A stretch of 64,000 nucleotides of DNA from Amborella trichopoda (Eukaryota > Streptophyta > Magnoliopsida > Amborellales > Amborellaceae). The translations under genes and the position numbers were made by a program. Under the pieces are notes generated by a model. That model did not search any database, had not been told where the DNA came from, and worked only from the letters and a program-made list of their open reading frames with translations. The stretch lies in NCBI RefSeq assembly GCF_000471905.2, contig NW_006498220.1, positions 2,346,610-2,410,609 on the forward strand, given 5' to 3'. Shown here piece by piece: positions 44,701 through 48,498 of the stretch (the stretch's first letter is position 1; every line of letters starts with the position of its first letter).

Positions 44701-46049
44701 TAGTTTTCCAAGCAGCAGCATATGGTCAAGCCCCTCAACTGCGGCACCTTGTATGGCTTGCCTAAGTGTAGCGGAAGGATTTAATGTTGCTGGGTACCCT
44801 GTCAATACCACAGCCAATTCTTTTATCCAAGATGCATTAATTTTCATGCATGATGCGAACCCCGATGAGTTTCTCTTCTTCATATTTAACTTGAATCCTA
44901 ATGAGAATCCAAAAACACCTATGAAGCAGGCATAATTTGTCTACCTGATTAGGGTCGGCATCACAAAATACTGAAGTATTATGAGCATGTTGTAGGTGGG
45001 AGAGGGAGATTACAGGAGCGCCCCCTGCTCTCTTTGAATTCTTGAAGTATATTATGATCCTTTACCTTCGAGATTGATTTATTGAAGTTTCAGCCATAAT
45101 GGCAAACAGGCAGTGGGAGAGAGGGTGATCTAGACAACTGGCAAAAATCCTTTAGGGAAATAGCCCATTAACAATAACTGAGACCAGAACTAGAGATACA
45201 TCTTTTTATCCAAGATTTCCATTTGATGCCCAAACCCATAAGCTGTTGTACTTGATCAAGAACTCCCCAATCAACATGGCTTAGCCTTTTCCTAATCGAA
45301 TTTAAAGATCTGGCTCCTTTTCCTGGATTGTCGTCTTGTATGAATCACTTAATGGGCAATGAGAGCTCCATCCAGGATTTGGCTGTCCTTGATGAAGGCC
45401 CATTGCAACTGACAAGAAGCTAGCACCTTGGACGATGTCTTATATGAGCTACTAACAAACTTATTGGCCTACAATCCTTCGATTCATCTGCCCCTTGCAC
45501 TTTGGGGATGTGGGCTAAACGTGACATTCAGGCCCCTATTAACTATACCTCTATGGAAAACCTTGGCAAAGAGTGCAAGGACATAGCGAGCCAGGACTTC
45601 CATGAACTTTTGGATAATGTGATTGGAAAGCCATCCGGGCTTGGCACCTTATCCTTCCCTTAGTTTGCCATGGCTTATCTAATTTCCTCTTACAAAAAAA
45701 AGGCCTCTCCAGCTCAAAGCAATAGAGAAGGATAAACAGGTTGGCCGGGTAGGCCCAACTCAAAGCAATAGAGAAGGAACAAGAAGAATCCAGTTTGTGG
45801 ATAATCATATGAAACAATTTCTGTATTAATAACTATTATTGAAGAGCTAAGGTATATCGAATGCTTACAATGTTTTCTCATTTTCAGGTCGTGCAGTTTC
45901 TTCTGGGTGATACCCATTCTGGGACTTCTTCCTCTGACAGCGATAGTGATTCTGATGAGGCGTTGCTCGTGCAGCAGATGTTGCCTAAACTATGGGCCTA
46001 CCCCACAAGACATTTGACTCATGTCTGGAAGATGCCTTCCGAGGGATGA
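799..46049 (+). CDS. F-box protein gene, 3' five exons, with two giant introns
   Basis: Joining 799-953, 22100-22187, 22281-22486, 24592-24743 and 45888-46049 gives one open frame of about 253 residues ending in TGA; every junction keeps phase (1, 2, 1, 0). The F-box begins [18 protein letters not shown] and continues with [11 protein letters not shown] and LWRSQY, the classic F-box spacing, so the protein should bind SKP1 in an SCF ubiquitin ligase (family knowledge). Before it is a basic segment ([19 protein letters not shown]). After it is a Cys-rich patch (RGYCCNC ... MKCSN) that could bind zinc, then an acidic Ser/Asp run ([11 protein letters not shown]) and a conserved-looking KLWAYP tail. 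From memory this layout resembles the small plant F-box family of Arabidopsis At5g52880; a search is needed. The N-terminal exon(s) lie outside the window. No frameshift or premature stop is seen, so the gene is probably functional despite introns of 21 kb. Confidence 0.8.
954..2784. other. Anonymous AT-rich intron DNA with a possible retroelement remnant
   Basis: Most of this stretch shows nothing recognisable; it has T-rich runs near 1435-1560 and a short tandem-like GGATAGGA/AAAGATAGGA region near 2690-2760. A 90-codon minus-strand open frame at 2389-2661 with Asp/Asn/Cys-rich text, followed on the minus strand by text resembling an LTR-element 3' region near 2270-2380, may be a decayed Ty3/gypsy tail. 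The resemblance is weak. Confidence 0.25.
2785..3127 (+). repeat. Dispersed repeat 'A', direct copy
   Basis: This block (starting gatggcctacg, containing a (TC)n tract at about 2827-2849 and ending tagtaactctgatag) matches the reverse complement of 8298-8644 over its whole length with scattered mismatches. The shared landmarks are ttggcatat next to the TC tract, the string tatttaagcttgggga, and gagtttctgagcatgc. It abuts the left copia LTR. Confidence 0.7.
3143..3929 (-). repeat. 3' LTR of copia element 1, with internal minisatellite
   Basis: It is homologous to 7658-8838 minus an insertion there. Both copies carry about 320 and 250 bp (3170-3500 and 7690-7910) of degenerate units close to GATAGCTTGAACGCACGGTC, then matched text such as cctgggaaaaatttggcagcacc and a duplicated ACCAGTCGGATTCCCGTAGG motif. 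The pair fixes the LTR extent. Confidence 0.75.
4388..7634 (-). pseudogene. copia gag-pol polyprotein, broken
   Basis: Minus-strand fragments in several frames cover the polyprotein. Gag is at 7634-7446 (starts [24 protein letters not shown]) and 7352-7125. The GAG-pre-integrase is at 7020-6763 ([19 protein letters not shown]). The integrase core is at 6797-6426 with D and E of the D,D-35-E triad visible ([16 protein letters not shown]). RT is at 5883-5250 ([21 protein letters not shown]), the RT C-terminus at 5292-4969 ([14 protein letters not shown]) and RNase H to 4388 (ending [15 protein letters not shown]). The RT signature reads YVDG instead of YVDD, so one catalytic aspartate is lost. 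No CCHC zinc knuckle was found between gag and integrase. It sits antisense within intron 1 of the F-box gene. Confidence 0.9.
7658..8838 (-). repeat. 5' LTR of copia element 1, interrupted by an insertion
   Basis: It matches the left LTR at 7658-8186 and again from about 8650 to 8838. The intervening ~455 bp (about 8195-8649) is absent from the left LTR and is bracketed by ACAAGATG (8187-8194) and ACAAGGATG (8650-8658), which look like a 9-bp target duplication with one indel. Confidence 0.7.
8195..8649 (-). mobile_element. Insertion in the copia LTR containing repeat 'A' inverted
   Basis: This segment is missing from the sister LTR. Its 8298-8644 part is the reverse complement of the repeat at 2785-3127; 8195-8297 has no counterpart there. 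The near-9-bp flanking repeat suggests a Mutator-type target duplication. I see no clear terminal inverted repeats, so the class is open. A (GA)n tract lies at about 8583-8601. Confidence 0.5.
8839..10159. other. Anonymous AT-rich intron DNA
   Basis: No coding signal or element end is recognised. A palindrome-rich patch of gatatat/atatatc words lies at 9480-9590, and a 15-base T run followed by gaaaaaag at about 10126-10147 lies just outside the next copia LTR. Confidence 0.4.
10160..10420 (-). repeat. 3' LTR of a truncated copia element
   Basis: On the minus strand this 261-bp block starts TGTTAAAGTCC directly after a polypurine tract (TTGAGGGGGGA, complement of 10421-10431) and ends ACCCAACA, giving TG...CA ends. 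It contains GA-rich low-complexity sequence at 10170-10270. The matching 5' LTR was not found. Confidence 0.7.
10449..10745 (-). pseudogene. copia RNase H C-terminal fragment
   Basis: The 98 codons contain the conserved copia RNase H tail: [19 protein letters not shown] (normally YCDN with A-A), [21 protein letters not shown], then [19 protein letters not shown]. The open frame is intact but begins mid-domain; the rest of the element upstream is missing, so it is a 5'-truncated copy. The polypurine tract and LTR follow immediately on the minus strand. Confidence 0.9.
10882..11187. repeat. Dense palindromic GTTAAC array
   Basis: About 300 bp packed with degenerate words around GTTAAC (HpaI palindrome), usually as TGTTAACAC or ACACTGTTAAC, in both orientations, so the array can fold on itself in many registers. 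It is not a clean tandem repeat; spacing varies. It lies between the copia tail and the hAT transposase remnant. Confidence 0.75.
11440..14310 (-). pseudogene. hAT-family transposase, broken and split by an insertion
   Basis: Read on the minus strand from 14310 down, the text follows a plant hAT (RICESLEEPER-type) transposase. First is a BED zinc finger near 14250-14060 ([31 protein letters not shown]), with the first zinc cysteine apparently lost. Then come [17 protein letters not shown] and SRFSLTTDI (13936-13742), [11 protein letters not shown] (13695-13495) and [13 protein letters not shown] (13455-13168). After the insertion come [13 protein letters not shown] and [12 protein letters not shown] (12034-11890), YELYMEYES (11882-11643) and the C-terminal dimerisation domain to 11440 ([22 protein letters not shown]). 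Multiple stops and frameshifts make it non-functional. Confidence 0.85.
12035..12992. mobile_element. Non-autonomous hAT-like element inserted in the hAT transposase
   Basis: The 958-bp block interrupts the hAT frame exactly between two adjoining transposase segments and is flanked by the 8-bp direct repeat GGTGGCCA (12027-12034 and 12993-13000); 8 bp is the hAT signature. Both ends are rich in the palindrome CCTAGGCG (12050-12105 and 12890-12985) as sub-terminal repeats, and the middle is very AT-rich with no coding. Terminal inverted repeats are short and poor. Confidence 0.8.
14311..14694. other. AT-rich flank of the hAT remnant
   Basis: No feature is recognised. The tandem-like strings caatagtatcaaagaag occur twice (about 14410-14450). 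Confidence 0.4.
14708..14829 (+). mobile_element. Short 3' fragment of an RTE-type LINE, with target duplications
   Basis: The insert contains the plant RTE 3' end signature (gtggccgaccccaaatac, ttgggataaggctt) and ends in a (GATGAT)-type tail, typical for RTE. It is flanked by the 13-bp direct repeat AATAGTTCTGTTT at 14695-14707 and 14830-14842, showing a 5'-truncated retrotransposition event. Confidence 0.85.
14850..15239. other. Anonymous intron DNA
   Basis: A short (GA)n tract lies at about 14845-14860; otherwise nothing is recognised. Confidence 0.4.
15240..16450 (-). pseudogene. RTE-type LINE reverse transcriptase fragment
   Basis: On the minus strand the 3' end has the tail tgatgatga and the RTE terminal signature (ccccaattagttgggaaaagg) at 15240-15290. 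Upstream the RT motifs are readable: MLFADD (catalytic FADD box) from about 15965-15930 and [11 protein letters not shown] (motif A, aspartate present) from about 16240-16190. Stops interrupt the frame throughout. The 5' end fades out near 16450. Confidence 0.85.
16451..17220. other. GA-rich low-complexity intron DNA
   Basis: Several (GA)n runs occur at 16865-16875, 16896-16910 and 17000-17085, including a ~30-bp near-tandem unit gtttagagtttagagagag at 16980-17030. Isolated TTTAGGG words are present but do not form a telomere-like array. Confidence 0.5.
17273..17310. repeat. (TA)n(TG)n microsatellite
   Basis: A run of TA dinucleotides passes directly into about eleven TG dinucleotides. Confidence 0.95.
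17338..17516. repeat. GGGTC/GACCC-rich element end
   Basis: About 180 bp made of GGGTC, GACCC, GGACCC and GTTGACCC words that end at ttgccacccctact. Read from the other strand this gives AGGGGTGGCAATTGGGTC, a form typical of ends of non-autonomous plant DNA transposons. The opposite end was not found, so it may be a truncated copy. Confidence 0.5.
17517..19771. other. Anonymous intron DNA, one small tandem duplication
   Basis: Short open frames on the minus strand (for example 17509-17703, [15 protein letters not shown]) match nothing I know. A tandem duplication with period 39 bp (atgaatgattattgtattcc and its diverged copy) lies at 18832-18901. Confidence 0.4.
19772..20325 (-). other. Unrecognised overlapping minus-strand open frames
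   Basis: A 147-codon frame (19772-20215) and a 100-codon frame (20023-20325) overlap here and the composition is less AT-rich than the flanks. The text (Ser/Gln/Pro-rich, for example [19 protein letters not shown]) might be a gag- or LINE ORF1-like remnant, but there is no motif to prove it. Confidence 0.2.
21178..21265. repeat. Tandem duplication, ~43-bp unit
   Basis: The unit ending attatgtaatactgatttgc occurs twice in a row (21178-21220 and 21221-21265) with several mismatches. Confidence 0.8.
21332..21350. repeat. Perfect hairpin CTTGTGCC-GGA-GGCACAAG
   Basis: An 8-bp perfect inverted repeat with a 3-base loop inside a locally GC-rich block (21280-21400). It may be a remnant of an element end; no function is inferred. 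Confidence 0.6.
22100..22187 (+). CDS. F-box gene exon (N-terminal half of the F-box)
   Basis: The 88-bp exon follows ttgtttcag. It completes an Asp codon and encodes [20 protein letters not shown] and SLVSAGLVC, the hallmark F-box helix. It ends in TG before the donor gtgtgc, a weak but usable donor. Confidence 0.85.
22188..22280 (+). other. Short intron 2 (93 bp)
   Basis: It runs from gtgtgcccc to tattttttag. Splicing restores a Trp codon (TG|G) at the conserved F-box tryptophan position. Reading through instead keeps another frame open by chance, so the splice model is chosen for F-box continuity. Confidence 0.7.
22281..22486 (+). CDS. F-box gene exon (C-terminal half of the F-box and linker)
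   Basis: The 206-bp exon encodes [20 protein letters not shown], completing the F-box, then a charged low-complexity linker ([23 protein letters not shown]) and [11 protein letters not shown]. The donor is gtatgt. Confidence 0.85.
22487..24591 (+). other. Intron 3 (2,105 bp)
   Basis: It runs from gtatgttt to cttgctag. Its first 600 bp show nothing recognisable; the rest holds a possible DNA transposon (23100-24247) and a short anonymous tail. Confidence 0.75.
23100..24247. mobile_element. Possible non-autonomous DNA transposon with CCGG-rich ends
   Basis: Both ends have related sub-terminal words in inverted orientation: attggtttggttcgaccgg near 23140-23160, and the complement of cggttcgactggtggacta near 24190-24215 with ggactggccggttcg. 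The middle is AT-rich, with a (GA)n tract at about 23919-23938 and a C-rich/A-rich patch at 23660-23700. No target duplication is certain. A related CCGG-rich patch lies at 46845-47090. Confidence 0.4.
24592..24743 (+). CDS. F-box gene exon (Cys-rich segment)
   Basis: The 152-bp exon follows cttgctag, completes a Gly codon and encodes [20 protein letters not shown] then [12 protein letters not shown] and KVKPISPSE. The CCNC ... C pattern could be a small zinc site. The donor is gtagca and the exit phase is 0. Confidence 0.85.
24744..26289. other. Anonymous intron DNA
   Basis: No coding signal, element end or repeat array is recognised. Confidence 0.4.
26290..26645 (+). pseudogene. LINE fragment with zinc-binding RT tail (zf-RVT)
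   Basis: On the plus strand near 26500-26645 the text in shifting frames reads [11 protein letters not shown], then [14 protein letters not shown] and DHLSLFF, which matches the C-x2-C ... DHLFF pattern of the zf-RVT domain that follows the reverse transcriptase in L1-type plant LINEs. Stops and frameshifts interrupt it. Confidence 0.5.
26628..27241 (-). pseudogene. LINE RNase H remnant
   Basis: Minus-strand frames 27241-26969 and 27008-26628 read [11 protein letters not shown] ... and [31 protein letters not shown]. This is the RNase H (RVT_3) pattern of plant L1-like LINEs, where VE-x-DS-x-NV is usual; here the catalytic Asp is replaced by Gly (ERGS). The tail of the frame translates a (GA)n tract at 26740-26776. 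Confidence 0.65.
27242..28230. other. Anonymous intron DNA
   Basis: No coding signal or element boundary is recognised. Confidence 0.4.
28231..28480. repeat. Minisatellite, core TATTGCATATCCAATGACAC
   Basis: Five diverged units carry the core tattgcatatccaatgacac followed by agcttgacctat. Some carry the extra lead ggaggagagagaacttta, so the array has two interleaved unit lengths. Confidence 0.85.
28481..29689. other. Anonymous intron DNA
   Basis: Short open frames at 29294-29575 match nothing known. A GC-richer patch with gggcccc/ccacgt-like words lies at 28840-28930. Confidence 0.35.
29690..29940 (-). pseudogene. LINE fragment upstream of the zf-RVT region
   Basis: The minus-strand frame 29921-29739 reads [20 protein letters not shown] and [13 protein letters not shown], corresponding to the W-x-FRRDL-x-DWEL ... 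W-x-SGxFSVKS stretch found between RT and zf-RVT in L1-type plant LINEs. It could belong to the same element as the RNase H remnant at 26628-27241, which has the same strand and compatible order. Confidence 0.5.
29941..31061. other. Anonymous intron DNA with faint ~190-bp periodic text
   Basis: Phrases like tctgtggtcaaaatcggcag, tgcggtcaaaattagtag and tacggtcataatctgcag recur near 30612, 30794 and 30993, suggesting a very old tandem repeat that leads into the clear duplication at 31062-31317. Confidence 0.35.
31062..31317. repeat. 128-bp tandem duplication across an LTR edge
   Basis: The string taaatcactccaaattcta begins at 31062 and again at 31190, and the two units stay close through to taaaaagc. 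The first unit contains the LTR start TGTTGGGG (31131), so the duplication joins host flank and LTR and must postdate the copia insertion. Confidence 0.8.
31843..32234. mobile_element. MITE copy A (Mutator-like, 9-bp duplication)
   Basis: This is a 392-bp element with imperfect ~42-bp terminal inverted repeats (GGGTGTGGTTTGTATAGAG ... and the complement of its end, GGGAAAAGTTTATAT...), both running into GAGGCTCTAAACAATCAAA. It is flanked by TTTTTAAAA at 31834-31842 and 32235-32243. A homologous copy sits at 55693-56078. There is no coding capacity. Confidence 0.9.
32642..33734. mobile_element. GAATC-array element 1 of a tandem pair
   Basis: This 1,093-bp element has ends CATAGTTACTGG ... and ... 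TTCTAACAACTAT, which are imperfect inverted repeats. Each end is packed with GGAATC, TCGATTCC and GAATCTCGATTC words (32650-32940 and 33570-33720). The middle (about 33000-33430) is AT-rich and unique. GGTTCTAG stands at 32634-32641 and 33735-33742 as the apparent 8-bp target duplication. No coding is seen. Confidence 0.8.
33743..35077. mobile_element. GAATC-array element 2 of a tandem pair
   Basis: This 1,335-bp element begins TCATAGTTATCGGAAT and ends TTTCCAACAACTAT, with arrays of GGAATCTCGATTCC-like words at 33770-34080 and 34680-35000 around an AT-rich middle. It shares with element 1 the middle phrase tataataatgaattca and the phrase caatagtca. It is followed by GATTCTAG (35078-35085), one mismatch from the GGTTCTAG on its left. 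Confidence 0.8.
36050..36158 (-). mobile_element. 109-bp RTE LINE 3' end with 17-bp target duplication
   Basis: On the minus strand the piece ends in the RTE signature (gccgacaccaaatagttgg) and a (GAT)n tail. It is bounded by AGATGCTCAATTCAGTC (36033-36049) and AGATGCTCATTTCAGTC (36159-36175), one mismatch in 17. Confidence 0.9.
36233..36244 (+). other. Primer-binding site of copia 2
   Basis: TGGTATCAGAGC is the exact complement of the 3' end of plant initiator methionine tRNA. It lies two bases after the LTR end and fixes the 5' LTR boundary. Confidence 0.9.
36330..37110 (+). pseudogene. copia 2 gag remnant with broken zinc knuckle
   Basis: The frames read [26 protein letters not shown] and [20 protein letters not shown] near 36340-36520. 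Near 37050-37100, CSKTKG and [10 protein letters not shown] in two frames look like a CCHC knuckle damaged by a frameshift. It is non-functional. Confidence 0.65.
37480..37880 (+). pseudogene. copia 2 integrase core remnant
   Basis: Readable motifs are NVVTRGQRY and [17 protein letters not shown], then [20 protein letters not shown]. This fits the copia integrase region DDYSRF ... [15 protein letters not shown]. The frame breaks right after the second catalytic aspartate. Confidence 0.75.
37881..39889. other. Unexplained block between integrase and RT of copia 2
   Basis: The copia text stops near 37880 and resumes near 40410. The block contains a 128-codon open frame (39006-39392) without homology I recognise, and a GC-richer patch at 39360-39500 (tggcatggatcc, gggcccacgtgcc). 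It may be a nested LTR or a solo LTR, but I could not find ends or a target duplication. Confidence 0.4.
39890..40410. repeat. Minisatellite with ~100-150-bp units
   Basis: Five diverged units each carry gtagtattgccaagcccca, tgaggtctttgactcc and aaatccccactaacttatca. Unit length varies because some lack the middle part. It abuts the point where the copia RT resumes. Confidence 0.85.
40411..41520 (+). pseudogene. copia 2 RT and RNase H remnant
   Basis: [57 protein letters not shown]. RNase [42 protein letters not shown]. The YVDD box keeps both aspartates but the frame carries many stops and shifts. Confidence 0.8.
41566..43567 (+). repeat. 3' LTR of copia 2
   Basis: It begins TGTTGGGCTTTTGTGG and ends near TTTATCA. 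It matches the 5' LTR at both sides and lacks the MITE, the GAATC pair and the RTE piece, so these are confirmed as later insertions. Imperfect repeats of ctacttggatgaaataggtc occur at 41735-41825. Confidence 0.8.
43568..45089. other. Anonymous intron DNA
   Basis: An imperfect ~70-bp direct duplication (gggagttgggtaggaagctc and its copy) lies at 43978-44096. Short open frames match nothing known. Confidence 0.35.
45090..45700 (-). pseudogene. L1-type LINE reverse transcriptase remnant
   Basis: Minus-strand text in mixed frames reads [69 protein letters not shown] and SVIVNGLFP, which is the plant L1 RT order (PDGFP, RPISL, QxAFIxxRQIxDG, SVxVNG). Stops and shifts make it dead. A local duplication ctcaaagcaatagagaagga lies at 45714-45778. 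Confidence 0.75.
45888..46049 (+). CDS. F-box gene last coding exon
   Basis: After cattttcag, 53 codons and TGA encode [31 protein letters not shown] and [12 protein letters not shown], ending MPSEG. The acidic Ser/Asp run and the WAYP motif look conserved. The last 14 codons lie inside the first unit of a 43-bp tandem duplication, so the exact C-terminus should be treated with care. Confidence 0.8.
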   Translation, partial: VVQFLLGDTHSGTSSSDSDSDSDEALLVQQMLPKLWAYPTRHLTHVWKMPSEG

Positions 46050-46092
46050 AAGACATTTGACTCGTGTCTGGAAGATGCCTTCCGAGGGATGA
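46007..46092 (+). repeat. 43-bp tandem duplication at the stop codon
   Basis: Units 46007-46049 and 46050-46092 differ at one base and each ends with gagggatga. The frame stops at the end of the first unit. The second unit runs straight into a (CT)n tract and the assembly gap. Confidence 0.95.
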
Positions 46093-46110
46093 CTCTCTCT
46101 CTCTCTCCTC

Positions 46111-46216
46111 NNNNNNNNNNNNNNNNNNNNNNNNNNNNNNNNNNNNNNNNNNNNNNNNNNNNNNNNNNNNNNNNNNNNNNNNNNNNNNNNNNNNNNNNNN
46201 NNNNNNNNNNNNNNNN
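46111..46216. other. Assembly gap (106 N)
   Basis: A run of N between a (CT)n tract (46093-46110) and an (ACGT)n tract. The open frames predicted across it are artefacts. Confidence 1.
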
Positions 46217-46343
46217 ACGTTACGTACGTACGTACGTACGGTACGTACGTACGTACGTACGTACGGTACGGTACGTACGTAACGTACGTACGTACGTTAC
46301 GTCGTACGTGTACGTACGTACGTACGTCGTACGTCGTACGTAC

Positions 46344-46345
<2 letters not shown>
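46217..46345. repeat. (ACGT)n tract next to the gap
   Basis: About 130 bp of nearly pure ACGT/TACG repeats broken only by occasional added or dropped bases (acggtacg, taacg, gtcgtacg). It is self-complementary. The TACG order equals the 454 nucleotide flow order, so an artefact is suspected. Confidence 0.9.

Positions 46346-46403
<58 letters not shown>
46346..46403. repeat. (CT)n microsatellite
   Basis: A nearly pure CT run of about 58 bp, likely the same tract that begins left of the gap. Confidence 0.95.
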
Positions 46404-46405
<2 letters not shown>

Positions 46406-47446
46406 ATAGTGATTCAATCTGTTGCTTGGAAGTGATATGTTTAGCGTGTAGATATGCTAGCGATTATGCAGAGTCCAGACCTCCACTGCTGTGTCCATGT
46501 TACCTGGTTAATGCATGATAATCTAGTCTTTGTGCTGTTAATACACTATTATCAGTTTGATATCTTTAGCTGTGAATTACTGGATTAAGTGTGTGATTCC
46601 TGCGCCCACCTTATGTAGCTGCTCCCCCCTTAAAAGACAAATGAAAGCATGTTTTCCATAATCCTCGTGATAATAGATATCTCATCACGAGGATTGTTAC
46701 ATCCATTCAATGTTTGGATGATGGAGAGACCGGAACTCATCAGGATGAAAAGAGTTCTCACGATCACACTCAACCCTATGGCTGGACAGATGATCTTCAT
46801 GGTACATTCGGAAGGATCAACATGTTCTTCTACCCTCCTAAAAACACGGTTTGGTGACCCGGATCGCCCGCTACAAAACTAGTTCAGATCGGCAATCCAG
46901 CCTAGTGAACTGGTGACTAAAAAATTTAAAATTAGGGAAAGAGCGGTTCTCTGACAGAACCGGCTAGCAGTCAGAAGTAGCCAGCTTATGGGGGGGAACT
47001 GGCCGGTTTCTTACATTTAATAGGATCCGGATTGACCTGATTGTTTCCCAATTCGAATTGGCCTGTCCAATTCCCATCACAAAGTTTTTAAAACCTTTGG
47101 GTGCAGCTAGTCTATGTGATGGATAAATTAATGCAAGTCTTTCGGGAACTAATTTATAACTTTCCACGTCCATTTTGTAGTACCATTCAGTAAGTCCTAT
47201 ATCCTTGCCAAACGTTGTTTTCTTGCTTCCTCTGTTCGTTTGTTATGGTGTAAAGCTCTCTTTGGAAAGCTTTTCACCCCATGGGAAAGTGCTTTCACTC
47301 TTAACTAGATACAAGGCTGCTTTCTTACCAAAATGCATGGAGTACCCTACGAGCCACTCATAGACAGGTGAAAGTAATAGTCCAACAGGAAAGACTTTAT
47401 CAAAGTTCATTCTAGCAAAACAGACGCCAACTAGGAACTATTTGTC
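46404..47446 (+). other. Probable 3' UTR then anonymous intergenic DNA
   Basis: The first few hundred bases follow the stop codon and probably hold the 3' UTR, but I see no decisive polyadenylation signal. A GC-richer patch with accggc/ggccggtt words at 46845-47090 resembles the possible DNA transposon in intron 3. Confidence 0.4.
46660..46695. repeat. 12-bp perfect hairpin
   Basis: AATCCTCGTGAT (46660-46671) and ATCACGAGGATT (46684-46695) pair perfectly around a 12-base loop, about 610 bp after the stop codon. If transcribed it would form a short stem. Confidence 0.85.
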
Positions 47447-47518
47447 GGGGTTCGAACTAGGAAGTACTTGTGGACATATATAGGGGTTCGAACTAGGAAG
47501 TACTTGTGGACATATATA
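47447..47518. repeat. Perfect 36-bp tandem duplication
   Basis: Two identical adjacent units start ggggttcgaactaggaagta and end catatata. Confidence 0.95.
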
Positions 47519-48309
47519 GTGCGGCTGATTGCTACAACAATGGGAGAAAAATAGTCGTCTCGGTCATCACCACCATCCACTGATCCCTATGGACACCACA
47601 ATCATCACCATTCAGTGAACGAGTTGGCGGGTTGTGAGGAAGCATTGAAGTCATGTTGATGTTGTGCGTCCTGCCCTCTCTCTATATTTACCTTTCAGTG
47701 ATTGGACTGTATCGTGACTGATGAGTTAAGAGATTGAACATTTTGTAGCGTGCAATGGCCTCCCATCTTAATCTGTACAGTACTAAGTTGTTGGAGAAGG
47801 TCCATCAAGGTCTCCAAAATATATACAATTCAAATGGAAAGTGTACCTATTTGTATATAGGAAAATTCACAGGTTCTGCGATGTTAAAAAGGAAATTTTG
47901 AAGGCGCCTACTAAGGGTTCTATGAAATTTTATATGGGGTAAATATCGTACAAACCCCTATAAACCTTCATTATATTAAACCCAACCTTTTGTTTTGTAT
48001 TGGCGGCATTAGAAAAACATAAAAAGTATCATCCAACCCCCTATTACGTCCCACTTTTATTTTTATATCGTTATCCATATGAATTACCTTCGTCAATTTC
48101 CCTTATTACATTTAGGGTCATTTTTCTCCTTTACTCTTTTAACCCAGTAATTTGGCCCTTTTCAATTAAATTTTGGTCTAGTTTCTCGCTCGGTTCTCAC
48201 ATATCGACCAGTAGCAAGAAGCCGTATGTATTCCTTGCTCTGTATGTGCCACTTCATTTCTTCCATGTTTGGGTGGGTTTGTCTCTTGCATGTTCGATAC
48301 ATGGCCTCG
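47519..48309. other. Anonymous intergenic DNA
   Basis: The 111-codon open frame at 48000-48335 is hydrophobic and pyrimidine-rich without homology; I regard it as chance. Nothing else is recognised. Confidence 0.4.
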
Positions 48310-48498
48310 TGTTGAAATTATGGCTAAGGCCGTAAATCCAAGATTCCTCATTCAATGGGAGTGAGTGAGAGATGAGGATTCTAGGTGTTTGGCTCGCTGG
48401 GGCCAAGATCATATACCTCGAGTATATTAGACAATGAGACAAACTGGTAAGAGAGATATTGCTTTTAAAAGTGAGGGTAACCTCTGAATAAGATATAT

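Larger units (their letters stand above)
24744..45887 (+). other. Giant intron 4 (21,144 bp) of the F-box gene
   Basis: It runs from gtagcatgg to cattttcag. It contains LINE remnants, minisatellites and a 12.4-kb copia element with nested insertions. Joining across it gives [12 protein letters not shown] in frame, which fits one continuous domain. Confidence 0.7.

Noticed and set aside
46064-46417. Open frames across the gap and the ACGT/CT tracts
   Set aside because: They consist of N and simple repeats.
46466-46480. 15-base match to the intron-exon edge at 793-807 (atgcagagtccagac)
   Set aside because: A 15-base match is expected by chance a few times in a 64-kb window.
48000-48335. 111-codon hydrophobic open frame
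   Set aside because: Pyrimidine-rich DNA gives such frames by chance; no motif, no splice context.
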